NCBI RefSeq assembly: GCF_900130045.1
Contig: NZ_FQXT01000003.1
Span: 248,001-312,000, forward strand
From: Leeuwenhoekiella palythoae
GTDB lineage: Bacteria > Bacteroidota > Bacteroidia > Flavobacteriales > Flavobacteriaceae
Reading direction: 5' to 3'
Length of the DNA: 64,000 nucleotides
Shown: positions 16,937-26,222 of the stretch, in pieces
How positions within the stretch are numbered: the stretch's first letter is position 1
How the letters are laid out: each line of letters opens with the position of its first letter
Position numbers and translations under genes: made by a program
Notes under the pieces: generated by a model
The model's input: the letters and a program-made list of their open reading frames with translations, nothing else
Database searches by the model: none
Told to the model about the DNA's origin: nothing

Positions 16937-18225
16937 AGCTCTAAAGCCTCGCGCATGGCTTTGGCTTTAAGTAAGCACTCTTGATACTCCTTTTCAGGTA
17001 AGGCTTGTGCAGTGATCGCGCTTCCTACAGAAAATGAGACGTAAGGCTTTGCCGCATTATACAGAATACTTCTAATCATCACATTAAAATCAAAATCACC
17101 ATTGGGTTCAAAATAACCTATGCTGCCACTATACAAACCACGTTTATGATTCTCCAATTGTTCAATAATGTGCATTGCAGAAACCTTAGGTGCGCCGGTC
17201 ATACTTCCCATTGGGAATGTCATTTTTATCAACGCTACAGGATCTTCATCAGCATCAACTTGAGCACTGATGGTCGAGATCATCTGATGCACTTGTTTAA
17301 AACTGTAAACCTTGCAGAGTTCTTCGACTCTTACGCTTCCTTTTAAAGCTTTTTTTGAAAGATCATTACGCACTAGATCTGTGATCATAATATTTTCGGT
17401 ACGCTCTTTAGCATCAGCGGCAAGTTGGCGGGCGAGAAAAGCATCCTCAGTGGCATTTAAACTGCGTGGTGCCGTACCTTTTATAGGTTGACTGATAAGC
17501 TGAGTGCCCCGCTTTGCCAAAAAACGTTCAGGTGAGGAACATAAGGCATATTGTGTTTCATTTTTGAAGAAAACAGCAAATGGAGCTTCAGAAATTTCAT
17601 TGAGATGTAAAAAGCTTGCAACAGGATCAATTGCAGCTTCGCTATAAAATTCCTGACAGAAATTAGCCTCATAAATATCGCCGCGTTTGATGTGGTCGAG
17701 CATTTTAGAAACCTGCGCACAATAGGCATCTCGGTTAAACCGCACTTGAATATGCGGTTTTTCAGATGCATCTGTATTTTCTATTTGAAAGGCTTGACTA
17801 AAAACTTTGTCCAGATCAGCATCAAGTTCGTTTGCATATTCCGGGAGGTATAAACAGGTAATTTCATTCTTTTTAACCAGCCATAACTTTTTAGGCTGAA
17901 AGAAAAACAGATCCGGAAAATCGAGTCCGTCTAAGTTCTCTGACTTTACGTCTTCCAGTTCATTTTTCAGGTCATAAGAAAAGTATCCCAAAAGAAAATC
18001 TTGCGTGCGTTTTCTAAACGCTTTCAAAGCTTCAAAAGCGGTTCCGGTAGAAACTTGTAGCGACTCGTGTGCCCCAGCAGCAAATACATAATCGTAAGCG
18101 CCGTAAGCATCCACCTGATTATTTGATAACAGCAAACAAGAAACCAATTCCTGATTTGCCCAGCAAACAAGCTGCTGAAGCAAGGGAAGATCTTGCGGAA
18201 TTTCTACTGATTTTTCTTTGCGCAT
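16933..18225 (-). CDS. pabB: Aminodeoxychorismate synthase component I (chorismate-binding enzyme)
   Basis: Converts chorismate to 4-amino-4-deoxychorismate for folate synthesis. The 430-aa chain has the chorismate-binding signatures KRGDIYEANFCQEF (about 195-208), PIKGTAPRS (about 252-260), ENIMITDLVRNDL (about 278-290) and FPMGSMTGAPK (about 325-335). The KRGDIYEANFCQ context favours PabB over TrpE, and no TrpE-like gene neighbours exist. A -7-like TACTTTCG lies just upstream (18240-18233, minus). No partner amidotransferase is present in the window. Confidence 0.88.
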   Translation of the reverse strand: MRKEKSVEIPQDLPLLQQLVCWANQELVSCLLLSNNQVDAYGAYDYVFAAGAHESLQVSTGTAFEALKAFRKRTQDFLLGYFSYDLKNELEDVKSENLDGLDFPDLFFFQPKKLWLVKKNEITCLYLPEYANELDADLDKVFSQAFQIENTDASEKPHIQVRFNRDAYCAQVSKMLDHIKRGDIYEANFCQEFYSEAAIDPVASFLHLNEISEAPFAVFFKNETQYALCSSPERFLAKRGTQLISQPIKGTAPRSLNATEDAFLARQLAADAKERTENIMITDLVRNDLSKKALKGSVRVEELCKVYSFKQVHQMISTISAQVDADEDPVALIKMTFPMGSMTGAPKVSAMHIIEQLENHKRGLYSGSIGYFEPNGDFDFNVMIRSILYNAAKPYVSFSVGSAITAQALPEKEYQECLLKAKAMREALEL

Positions 18226-18250
18226 AGCCTTGCGAAAGTACAGTTTAGAA

Positions 18251-18278
18251 ATAAAAAAAACCGCTATTGCTAGCGGTT
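18251..18278 (-). terminator. Rho-independent terminator of the CsbD gene
   Basis: An 8-bp stem (AACCGCTA at 18259-18266, TAGCGGTT at 18271-18278) with a 4-nt loop is followed on the minus strand by a run of T (18260 down to 18253). It sits 25 nt after the CsbD stop and before the pabB start, so it separates the two minus-strand genes. Confidence 0.8.
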
Positions 18279-18302
18279 CCTTTTTAATTAATTGTGATCG
18301 GG

Positions 18303-18488
18303 TTATTGCTTATCGATCCAATCTTTAATTTCTTCTTTGGTTTTACCGGTTTTTTCTTGAAGTTTTCCAAGCATTTGTTCAAATTTACCTTCAGCGTGCT
18401 TTGTGTCATCTTCGGTCACATCGCCATACTCTTCTTTAAATTTTCCTTTTACTTGTTTCCATTTTCCTTCTAATTGATCAGAATTCAT
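18303..18488 (-). CDS. CsbD family stress-response protein
   Basis: A 61-aa hydrophilic, Lys/Glu-rich protein. The CsbD pattern is plain: GKWKQVKGKFKEEYGDVT followed by KHAEGKFEQMLGKLQEKTG. The family is often induced by general stress, but its biochemical role is unknown. It is monocistronic, with a strong terminator downstream. Confidence 0.9.
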   Translation of the reverse strand: MNSDQLEGKWKQVKGKFKEEYGDVTEDDTKHAEGKFEQMLGKLQEKTGKTKEEIKDWIDKQ

Positions 18489-18604
18489 AGCTTTATAGTT
18501 TTTGTAATTAATACTATTTAAAAGTACAGATTAATCACCCCGGCCTAGCACAAGAAAAACCTAAGGTTTATGCGGGTTACGTTAAAAATGTCTAAATTCA
18601 ATTT

Positions 18605-19147
18605 ATGAAAAAAACCATACTCCTTTGTACGCTTCTTCTTGCAATTATTTCTTGTAAAGACACCCCTAAAGCAACTGCGCAAGCTGCGCCTGTTTCTTTG
18701 GATGCTACCTACTATTTAATTCGGCATGCTGATAAAATGCGTGGTCCTGATGCAGGTTCTGATCCTGAATTAAACGACGCCGGAAAGCAACGTGCACAAT
18801 TTTGGGCTGAAGAATTAAGTGATGTGGACTTTGATGCGGTGTACAGCACCGATTATAAGCGTACCCTAGCCACGGCTCAGCCAACTGCCGATGCACAAGC
18901 GCTACAAGTTAATTTGTATGATCCTACGCATTTATATGATGCCGAATTTCAGCAAGAAACCGCAGGAAAGACAGTATTGGTCGTTGGTCACAGCAATACG
19001 ACTCCCGCTTTTGTGAATGCTATTCTTGGCGAAAACAAATATGACGAGATCGACGACGCTCTGTATGGATATTTATATGTCGTAACCGTCAAAAATGGAA
19101 GCGCCCAAGTAGAGCTCAAAGATTTTAATGACTGGTCCGCAGAATAG
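18605..19147 (+). CDS. Histidine phosphatase family lipoprotein (SixA-like)
   Basis: A 180-aa secreted protein with a lipoprotein signal (AIISC, C17). The phosphohistidine-forming motif is RHA (R40-H41), and the second catalytic histidine is in VVGHSNTTPA near residue 128. The fold resembles SixA/phosphoglycerate-mutase-type phosphatases. A periplasmic-facing lipid anchor is inferred; the substrate is unknown. It converges on the DUF6503 gene. Confidence 0.87.
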   Translation: MKKTILLCTLLLAIISCKDTPKATAQAAPVSLDATYYLIRHADKMRGPDAGSDPELNDAGKQRAQFWAEELSDVDFDAVYSTDYKRTLATAQPTADAQALQVNLYDPTHLYDAEFQQETAGKTVLVVGHSNTTPAFVNAILGENKYDEIDDALYGYLYVVTVKNGSAQVELKDFNDWSAE

Positions 19148-19188
19148 CTTTTATCAAGCCTGAAAATTCGTGTGAAGCCCTGCGAATA

Positions 19189-19926
19189 TCATTCGACAGT
19201 AACATCTTCTAATTCTATTTTAGAAAGTAAGCTTAAGCTTCCGGATGTATATAAACTATCTAAAGATTGTAACGGCGGAAACTTTTCGGCGGGCTCATAA
19301 TTGTTGTAATCTGCAAAACGTATTCCTTCAACCTCTCTAATGTTATACGCTTCGCGAAAACGCGTTCCGCCCTCATTAACGTGATAGTTGTATGCTAAAT
19401 AATCTACGGTAAAATCTGTTTTATTGATCCAGTACATATAGGTGTCTTCAAAATCTTCTCCGCCACCTTCTTCGCTAAAAGTTACTTGAACCTCATAATA
19501 GTGTTTTCCTCTAATAGTAGCCTCACCCACCAATTCTGGTTTTACCGCTTTGGCATCTAACCCGTAAGGTAAAACCGAAAAATAATGAACAGAATTAACA
19601 CCTCCTGATAATGAAGCGACTAGGCTGTCAGAAAGCGTAACTTCCTGCTGATCAACAAAACGCTTAAAATCGGCATTGGTCAACTGGTCTAGGGTATCTT
19701 TACAAGCAGCATCTGTGCAACGCTCCAGCTTAAACCTTCCGTTATTTCTATCTGCTCTATAAAACTTATCTCTAAATTGAAAGGCTATTAAAGAGGTGTC
19801 AATCGTTGCGCCACCGCTGGTTTCAATAGCTTTTGCAATTATGCTTTCGGCATTAAGATCTTCAGCAGTTTCACCGCACGAAACAATAAATAATGCAATA
19901 GCACCTAGGAGTAATGTTCTCATCAA
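19189..19926 (-). CDS. DUF6503 family lipoprotein
   Basis: A 245-aa lipoprotein (signal ending IVSC, C17). The body resembles the flavobacterial DUF6503 group: ISLIAFQFRDK-like start, VNSVHYFSVLPYGL (about 110-123), and MYWINKTDFTVDYLAYNYH (about 184-202). The predicted fold is an outer-membrane lipoprotein-carrier-like beta-sheet, but no function is established. Monocistronic. Confidence 0.75.
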   Translation of the reverse strand: MMRTLLLGAIALFIVSCGETAEDLNAESIIAKAIETSGGATIDTSLIAFQFRDKFYRADRNNGRFKLERCTDAACKDTLDQLTNADFKRFVDQQEVTLSDSLVASLSGGVNSVHYFSVLPYGLDAKAVKPELVGEATIRGKHYYEVQVTFSEEGGGEDFEDTYMYWINKTDFTVDYLAYNYHVNEGGTRFREAYNIREVEGIRFADYNNYEPAEKFPPLQSLDSLYTSGSLSLLSKIELEDVTVE

Positions 19927-19986
19927 ATAAATTTTAAAACAAAATTAAAGTAATTTAAAGCAATAGAACGCCCAATAAGAAATTAG

Positions 19987-19994
19987 TACTTTTG
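19987..19994 (+). promoter_or_regulatory. Candidate -7 element of smpB
   Basis: TACTTTTG matches TAnnTTTG exactly, 39 nt before the smpB ATG. A -33 TTG is not evident at the usual spacing. Confidence 0.4.
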
Positions 19995-20033
19995 TACAGC
20001 ATAAAGCGATAAGCTTACAAGGCAAAAAAATCT

Positions 20034-20498
20034 ATGAAGCAAGCAAATACAATTAATATAAAAAACAAGAAGGCTCGGTTTGAATACGAGATTCTTGATA
20101 AATATACCGCCGGAATAAAACTCGCAGGAACCGAAATCAAATCTATTAGAGAAGGAAAAGCGTCTATTGCCGAAAGTTTTTGTGAGTTTCAAGAAGATGA
20201 ACTTTTTGTGATCAATATGACTATTCAAGAGTATTCTCACGCGACCTATTTTAATCACAATCCTAAGAGCAGTCGCAAACTTTTACTCAACAGGCGTGAG
20301 TTAAATAAATTGCATAAAGAAGTGCGCAATAGCGGTCTTACGATCGTTCCGCTCAGGCTTTTTATCAATGATCGCGGTCTTGCTAAAATGCAAATCGCCT
20401 TAGCAAAAGGTAAAAAATTGTATGACAAGCGAGAGACTATTAAGGAGCGCGACACTAAAAAACGATTAGGGCAGATCAAGAAAGCATTTAATAATTAA
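20034..20498 (+). CDS. smpB: SsrA-binding protein SmpB
   Basis: The partner of tmRNA in ribosome rescue, 154 aa. The conserved N-terminal segment includes YTAGIKLAGTEIKSIREGKA, and YSHATYFNHNPKSSRKLLL follows. The basic C-terminal tail (KRETIKERDTKKRLGQIKKA) is the part that enters the decoding site. The tmRNA gene itself was not seen in the window. Confidence 0.95.
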   Translation: MKQANTINIKNKKARFEYEILDKYTAGIKLAGTEIKSIREGKASIAESFCEFQEDELFVINMTIQEYSHATYFNHNPKSSRKLLLNRRELNKLHKEVRNSGLTIVPLRLFINDRGLAKMQIALAKGKKLYDKRETIKERDTKKRLGQIKKAFNN

Positions 20499-20641
20499 TG
20501 CAACAGGCATAAAGTAGTTGAAGTCTTTATTAGCACCACCAAAGGATTTAATATTCTGAGGCTTGCCTGAAAATTGAAAAATTGTTTCCTAAAAGTGGTT
20601 TGGGCTTTTACCCCAAGAATTATTTACTTGAAACTTCTTTT

Positions 20642-23101
20642 ATGAAACAAAAGCTACTTCTTTTTCTACTCACCCTAAGCACATTTACCGGAACTTCACA
20701 AATCACCGGTTTGGTTAGCAATACCGAGGGCGAACCACTTCCTTATGTAAATATTTACCAGAAAAATGCAGCTACCGGTACAACTTCTAATGGCGACGGC
20801 AATTATGAGCTCGCTATAACAAAGCCCGGTAATTACACTGTCGTTTTTCAGTTTTTAGGATTTCAGACTAAAGAGGTTGAAGTTAGCGTAACCTCTTTCC
20901 CATTTGAGCTGAATGTCACCTTGCAGGAAGAAACCACCTCACTAGATGAAGTTTTTGTGGATGCTACCGGCAATCCCGCCAATAGGATTATTCAAGCTGT
21001 ACTTGAACAAAAACCGGTAATTTTAGATAAACAGAAAGCATATACGGCAGACTTCTATTCCAGAGGTTTATGGCGCGTAGAAAATGCGCCTGAAAAATTC
21101 TTAGGTCAAGAAATTGGAGATCTTGGCGGCGGACTAGATTCAACCCGGACAGGAATTGTTTATCTCAGCGAAACCATCTCAAAAATCGCTTATCAAGCTC
21201 CAGATGATTTTGATGAAACCATCACCGCCAGCAAAGTAAGCGGAAATGACAACGGTTTTAGTTTTAACAGCGCTCAAGAAGCTGATTATTCCTTTTATGA
21301 AAATACGTTAGAGATCAATGCGCAACTCATTTCGCCACTGGCTGACAATGCCTTTAATTATTACAACTATAAACTTCTAGGCGCGTTTAAAGAAGGTAAT
21401 AAACTCATCAACAAAATTGCCGTTACCCCAAAACGAGAGAACGATCGAGTATTTTCTGGCGTAATTTATATTGTAGAAGATGACTGGCAACTTTATGGTG
21501 CAGAACTCACGACAACAGGTAAAGCCATTCAAGTGCCTTTTGTAGAATCTTTGGTATTTAAACACAATTTTAAATACGATTCGCAAACCGATTTATGGGT
21601 GAAAATTTCACAGAACATTGAATTCAGTTTTAAACTTCTGGGGTTTGGCGGAAATGGTCGCTTTACCGCAGTTTATAGCAATTATGATTTTGAGCCGCAA
21701 TTTGAGCGTTCTTCTTTTTCTAATGAAGTGCTGCGTTTTGAGCCTGAAGCCAATAAGAAAGACAGTTTATTCTGGCAACAAATACGACCGGTACCGCTGA
21801 CCCTTGAAGAGCGTGCAGATTATCAACTTAAAGATAGTATTCAAGAAAAACGTAATTCGAAACCCTATAAAGATTCTGTAGATGCAGTATCTAATACCTT
21901 TGGGATTTTCGATCCTCTATTAGGTTATAGCTTTACTAATAGTTTTGAGCGCTGGCGCATAAGTTACAGCGGGGTCGCTTCTACGCTTAATTTCAATACC
22001 GTTCAAGGCTTTAATGCAACAGCAGGTTTATTTTATAATACTTGGACCGAAGAATATAATCAAGCTACCTATGCCAGTCTTGATGCAAATTATGGTCTTG
22101 ACGACGATCGTCTGCGTTTTACGGGAAATATTGCAAAGCGTTTTAATAAAATTAATAAACGCACGCTGGGTATAACGGGTGGAACAAAGGTGCAACAGTT
22201 CAATGCGCAAGAGCCCATTTCTAAGTTGGTAAATAGCATTTCTACCCTCTTCTGGGAACGCAATTATATGAAGCTTTATGAACTCGATTTTGCTCGAGTT
22301 TACTATAGTGAAGAGCTTTTTAATGGCTTTCAATTTTATGCCAACGCTGCGTACGAAAAACGCAGTCCGCTTTTTAATACAACAGATCAAGTTTGGATTA
22401 AGAATTCGGTGGACTATACATCAAACAATCCGTTAGCGCCGCTAAATTTTGACACAGCTGCAATTGTGCCACACGAGTTGGCTAAATTTAATGCCAGAGC
22501 GGTCATTCATTTTGATCAAAAATATATGAGTTATCCTGACGGAAAGTTCAATGTGAGCGAGTCAAAATACCCTACGCTAACTCTACATTTTGAGCAAGCT
22601 TTTGCAGCATCAGATTCCGGTTTTAATTTTACTCAGATTGCTGCGCAGTTGAAGCAAGAATTAGACATCGGCAACAAGGGAAATTTAGGTTATACTCTGC
22701 GCGGCGGAACTTTTTTAAATGGCGATGACATTAGTTTTGTTGACTATCAACATTTTCAAGGAAATCAAACACGAATACAAATGCAAGGGAGACACTTAGA
22801 TGGTTTTAACCTGCTCCCCTATTACGGTTTTAGTACTAACAACAGCTATTTTGAAGGACACGCTGAGCATAACTTTAAAGGTTTTATTTTGGGCAAAATT
22901 CCCGGAATACGTAGTTTAAATGCTAATTTGATTCTTGGTGCGCATTCCTTAATAACCCAAGAGCAAAAACCGTATTATGAATTTTCAGCAGGGATTGGTA
23001 ATCTTGGTTTTGGTAAATTTAAATTTTTACGAGTAGATTATGTGCGTTCAATTAATGGCCCCAATCAAGACGGAGCATTCGTCTTCGGCCTAAGCTTTTA
23101 A
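20642..23101 (+). CDS. DUF5686 outer-membrane protein with carboxypeptidase-like regulatory domain
   Basis: An 819-aa Bacteroidota surface protein. I start at ATG 20642, which begins a clear signal peptide (MKQKLLLFLLTLST); the TTG at 20582 would add a hydrophilic stretch before it. A CarboxypepD_reg-like beta-sandwich covers about residues 22-105 (VNIYQKNAATGTTSNGDGNY), followed by the DUF5686 region, with many alternating beta strands suggesting an outer-membrane beta-barrel. The chain ends in an aromatic residue (FGLSF), as many barrels do. The function is unknown; related domains occur in TonB-dependent receptors. Confidence 0.85.
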   Translation: MKQKLLLFLLTLSTFTGTSQITGLVSNTEGEPLPYVNIYQKNAATGTTSNGDGNYELAITKPGNYTVVFQFLGFQTKEVEVSVTSFPFELNVTLQEETTSLDEVFVDATGNPANRIIQAVLEQKPVILDKQKAYTADFYSRGLWRVENAPEKFLGQEIGDLGGGLDSTRTGIVYLSETISKIAYQAPDDFDETITASKVSGNDNGFSFNSAQEADYSFYENTLEINAQLISPLADNAFNYYNYKLLGAFKEGNKLINKIAVTPKRENDRVFSGVIYIVEDDWQLYGAELTTTGKAIQVPFVESLVFKHNFKYDSQTDLWVKISQNIEFSFKLLGFGGNGRFTAVYSNYDFEPQFERSSFSNEVLRFEPEANKKDSLFWQQIRPVPLTLEERADYQLKDSIQEKRNSKPYKDSVDAVSNTFGIFDPLLGYSFTNSFERWRISYSGVASTLNFNTVQGFNATAGLFYNTWTEEYNQATYASLDANYGLDDDRLRFTGNIAKRFNKINKRTLGITGGTKVQQFNAQEPISKLVNSISTLFWERNYMKLYELDFARVYYSEELFNGFQFYANAAYEKRSPLFNTTDQVWIKNSVDYTSNNPLAPLNFDTAAIVPHELAKFNARAVIHFDQKYMSYPDGKFNVSESKYPTLTLHFEQAFAASDSGFNFTQIAAQLKQELDIGNKGNLGYTLRGGTFLNGDDISFVDYQHFQGNQTRIQMQGRHLDGFNLLPYYGFSTNNSYFEGHAEHNFKGFILGKIPGIRSLNANLILGAHSLITQEQKPYYEFSAGIGNLGFGKFKFLRVDYVRSINGPNQDGAFVFGLSF

Positions 23102-23119
23102 AAGCCAAATTTTAAAATT

Positions 23120-23509
23120 ATGAGCAAGGGTTTACTACTATTCTTTTCTACAATGTTACTCGTGAGCTGCGTCAAAGACAAAAGTATCGCTGTAACTCAG
23201 ATAGAAGGCTTTGCTCCTGACATTATGGGATGTAGTTGCTATTATGCGGTAGATGAAGCGCATTTTCAAAAACAGCAATTTATTTATATTGATAGTTATG
23301 AAACTACTCCTGCTTACATCAGTATAAATGATTCTTTAATTGCTGTTGACCCAAAAAATGTACAAAAATCTGAATATACTTTAGATGTTGAAATTGAGGA
23401 AGAAATTCAACTAGATCAAGAACGCTACCATAGGGAAGGAACTCTAATAATAACTGACAAGAATGGAGCAGTTTACAGTACTTCAATTTATGGAGAATGC
23501 GGTTGCTAA
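23120..23509 (+). CDS. Small putative lipoprotein, unknown function
   Basis: A 129-aa protein I do not recognise. The N-terminus is a lipoprotein signal (LLVSC, C16). The mature part has a CSCYY motif near residue 38 and ends in GECGC, so four cysteines could form disulfides or bind metal. It starts 18 nt after the DUF5686 gene and is probably co-transcribed with it. Confidence 0.6.
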   Translation: MSKGLLLFFSTMLLVSCVKDKSIAVTQIEGFAPDIMGCSCYYAVDEAHFQKQQFIYIDSYETTPAYISINDSLIAVDPKNVQKSEYTLDVEIEEEIQLDQERYHREGTLIITDKNGAVYSTSIYGECGC

Positions 23510-23521
23510 ACGAACTTATTA

Positions 23522-24037
23522 ATGGCTGAAAAACTACAACAACCCGAAGTTTGGCTAAGAGGTCCTCTTGAAGATCTGCCTGTACTATTACAGCCTGCAG
23601 CATTTGCTCTAATGCAAACCAATGAAGAATTACCATTTTGGTTGAAAAATTTCCCAAAAGAAAAATTATGGGTCAAACCGGCAGGAAGAGCTTCCGTAGG
23701 ATTTCACCTCAAGCATTTAAGCGGCGTCTTAGATAGAATGCTTACGTATGCCAAAGAAGAACCCTTATCTTCTGAACAATTTGCGTACCTCAAGGCAGAG
23801 GAAGCGATTGAAACTAATCTCTCTGTTGAACAACTAATAAATGTTTTTACTGCAAAGGTTGAAGAAGCCCTAACCTATTTTAAAACTTTAGAGGAGCACC
23901 AGCTAACGGAGTCTCGATCTGTAGGAAGAAAAAAATTACCATCCACTTTAATCGGATTATTATTTCACGCTGCTGAACACAGTCAGCGGCATTTAGGTCA
24001 GCTTATCGCAACGGCAAGTTTTGTAAAAATGCTTTAG
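23522..24037 (+). CDS. DinB family protein
   Basis: A 171-aa four-helix DinB/YfiT-like protein. The metal-binding histidines are suggested by FHLKHLSGVLDR (about 59-70) and FHAAEHSQRHLGQL (about 147-160), the typical DinB triad placement. Such proteins are often metal-dependent thiol-S-transferases. The stop overlaps the convergent response-regulator stop by 4 bp. Confidence 0.82.
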   Translation: MAEKLQQPEVWLRGPLEDLPVLLQPAAFALMQTNEELPFWLKNFPKEKLWVKPAGRASVGFHLKHLSGVLDRMLTYAKEEPLSSEQFAYLKAEEAIETNLSVEQLINVFTAKVEEALTYFKTLEEHQLTESRSVGRKKLPSTLIGLLFHAAEHSQRHLGQLIATASFVKML

Positions 24038-24687
24038 TTTCCGTTAGAAACAATTTTATTTTTCAAAGCGTATAGCACCAGACCTATTCTACTGCGCACC
24101 TCAAGCTTTTTAAAAAGCGTGTCTCTGTAATTGTCTATAGTTTTAGGACTTAGGCACATTTCGCTCGCAATTTCCTTATAGGTCTTATCAGAACAGGCAA
24201 GCTCCATAAACTCTAATTCTCTACTTGAAAAATTTTCGAGGAGTGTATCTTGTTCTTTCTTAGAAACACCTTTAAGTAAAGCAGTAGTTACATTATCAGT
24301 GTAGTAGTGACCGCGTTCTATCACTTGGTTGAGCGCAAGATTAAGTGTTTCTGGGTGAATATCTTTCAGCAAATAGCCTTTGCTTCCTGCTTTTAGCATT
24401 TTAATGATGGTTTCTTCATCATCATCCATAGAAAGCGTTATGGTTTTAATTTCCGGTTTGTGTTCATTTAGCCAGGAAATAGTCTCAAAACCATTCATTA
24501 TAGGCATATTAATGTCTAAGAGTAGAATATCAGGTTCTTTATCGCAGGTACTAAGTTTATTAATCAAGTCGTTACCATTACGTGCCATAAAAGCCACCTC
24601 AAAACCATTAAAACTATTAATGAGCCCTTGTAGGGATTGTGCAAAAAGAACGTGATCATCAACGACTCCTACAACATGGTTTTTCAT
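24034..24687 (-). CDS. NarL/FixJ-type response regulator
   Basis: A 217-aa two-component output protein. The receiver domain has acidic D10/D11, the phospho-acceptor D58 in LLLDINMP, and K in LLKDIHP. The C-terminal LuxR-type HTH is ELEFMELACSDKTYKEIAS followed by MCLSPKTIDNYRDTLFKKL (about 150-205). It is the last gene of a minus-strand operon with its kinase, 59 nt downstream of it. The operon is divergent from the injection-system cluster, making that cluster a plausible target; this is inference from position only. Confidence 0.92.
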   Translation of the reverse strand: MKNHVVGVVDDHVLFAQSLQGLINSFNGFEVAFMARNGNDLINKLSTCDKEPDILLLDINMPIMNGFETISWLNEHKPEIKTITLSMDDDEETIIKMLKAGSKGYLLKDIHPETLNLALNQVIERGHYYTDNVTTALLKGVSKKEQDTLLENFSSRELEFMELACSDKTYKEIASEMCLSPKTIDNYRDTLFKKLEVRSRIGLVLYALKNKIVSNGN

Positions 24688-24746
24688 GGAAATAGTAAAA
24701 TTTGTGGTTAGTTTTAAGTGCGTTAAAGGTAATTATAATAAATAAA

Positions 24747-25535
24747 TTAAACCTTTATGTATTTGATTTTAAGACGTGTACCCTTGTTTTTAGTTGAATT
24801 AAGCTCAAACTCTGCTCTGATCATTTGTGCCCGAGTATGCATATTTAGTAGCCCAGACCCCTGAGATGTTACACTTTGATCAAAGCCAATCCCATCATCT
24901 TGGGCTAAAATTTCTAAGAAATCATCCTTAAAGAGCATCATAACCTCTAGAGAAGAGGCTTTTGCGTGCTTGATCACATTACTGAGAAATTCTTGCACGA
25001 TCCTAAATAAAATGATGGTATCATCTTTAGGTATTGAAAATGGCGCTCCTTGAATAGTAAATGCTGTATTTAAAAATTTGAGTCGTTCTAGGCGATTAAG
25101 TTCATTTTTTATACTCTCCTGAAGACCGATATGTGTAATAATATCGTTGTTCAGGTTTTTAGATAAGGCCCTTATCTCACTTAAGGATTTGCCTAGCAGA
25201 TTTGTGATTTCTATAAGCTCTGGTTCTTTTTCTAAATGGTTATTTGCGCCAAAGATCTTTAACTCCAAATTAGCTACAGAAATTAGCTGACCAATATTAT
25301 CGTGCAATTCGCGACCCACATTCTTTAAGGTTTCTTCTTGAATTTCGACCTGAGTACGCGCAACTTCTTCTTGATATCTTAAAATAGCTTCATTACGCTG
25401 ATTAATAAACTTGATCTTGCGCTTTTGAAATACTGAAAAAAGAATAATGATAATCATCAAAAAGGCAAGAAGCACTAAAGAACATACTATAATAAGTAGT
25501 TCAAAAGAGCCTAAAATGTTATCATCAAAAGACAT
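24747..25535 (-). CDS. Sensor histidine kinase (HisKA_3 / HATPase_c)
   Basis: A 262-aa kinase with one membrane span (about 11-36), a short coiled coil (about 45-72), the HisKA_3 phospho-acceptor motif ELHDNIGQL (H78), the N-box FLSNVIKHAKAS (near 190) and the G-box DDGIGFD (near 216). It has no periplasmic sensor domain, so sensing may come through the membrane helix or the adjoining membrane protein and lipoprotein. It is a NarX/DesK-like partner for the downstream LuxR-type regulator. Confidence 0.92.
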   Translation of the reverse strand: MSFDDNILGSFELLIIVCSLVLLAFLMIIIILFSVFQKRKIKFINQRNEAILRYQEEVARTQVEIQEETLKNVGRELHDNIGQLISVANLELKIFGANNHLEKEPELIEITNLLGKSLSEIRALSKNLNNDIITHIGLQESIKNELNRLERLKFLNTAFTIQGAPFSIPKDDTIILFRIVQEFLSNVIKHAKASSLEVMMLFKDDFLEILAQDDGIGFDQSVTSQGSGLLNMHTRAQMIRAEFELNSTKNKGTRLKIKYIKV

Positions 25536-25547
25536 ACAAGAAGCAAG

Positions 25548-26210
25548 TTAGCTTTTTTTTGCTATTGGATGCTCCATTTGATAGCGATCAGATTTTATAA
25601 ACGCAATTGCAATGCAACAATATTGAATACAATTAATGAGAAAGAGAACCACACTCAGAATAACTGGATTTTCTTGTAAAAAGAACATTAAAGTAATGTA
25701 AAAAGGCAAGTAGGTCACGCAATAGGTCAAAATACCAAAACTTACCCAGAAATATGGTGATTGCGTAATATTAAGCACAACTTCTCTAGTGAGCATTTCG
25801 ATGAAATAAAAAGCTACAGCAATTATGAGCAATAATGTTCCTAGTGAAAAGGTGATGGACAGGTAATTATCAGTTATTGTGCCAATTGTCAACGCTTCGC
25901 CAAACCAAAACACGATATACAATAAAAAGAAAAACTTAAGTATTCGCGCTTTTACGGTCGAAACAATTAGCGAATGAAACCAAGCTAAAAAAAAGGAAAA
26001 ATGAATTAGAATATAGATATTATATAAAAAGGTATTGGGGATGTTCAATACTTCATATGAAATACCCGCTAAAAACTCATTGGCCACCACATAGATCAAA
26101 AAGTAAAAGACATATTTAAAGTAAAAATCTTTAAATTCTTTATACTTTATAACACCTATGATCAGAGCAATAAGTTCTAAGTATTGAGAATACGAACTCA
26201 AATCTTCCAT
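25548..26210 (-). CDS. Polytopic membrane protein, unknown function
   Basis: A 220-aa protein with about seven hydrophobic segments and few charged residues between them. I do not recognise the family. It lies 12 nt from both the kinase and the lipoprotein genes, so it belongs to the same operon. A seven-helix sensor feeding the short kinase is a reasonable guess, but nothing in the sequence proves it. Confidence 0.6.
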   Translation of the reverse strand: MEDLSSYSQYLELIALIIGVIKYKEFKDFYFKYVFYFLIYVVANEFLAGISYEVLNIPNTFLYNIYILIHFSFFLAWFHSLIVSTVKARILKFFFLLYIVFWFGEALTIGTITDNYLSITFSLGTLLLIIAVAFYFIEMLTREVVLNITQSPYFWVSFGILTYCVTYLPFYITLMFFLQENPVILSVVLFLINCIQYCCIAIAFIKSDRYQMEHPIAKKS

Positions 26211-26222
26211 TAATTTTTTTTT

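Noticed and set aside
20582-20641. TTG-start extension of the DUF5686 protein
   Set aside because: It would place hydrophilic residues before an obvious signal peptide that begins at ATG 20642.
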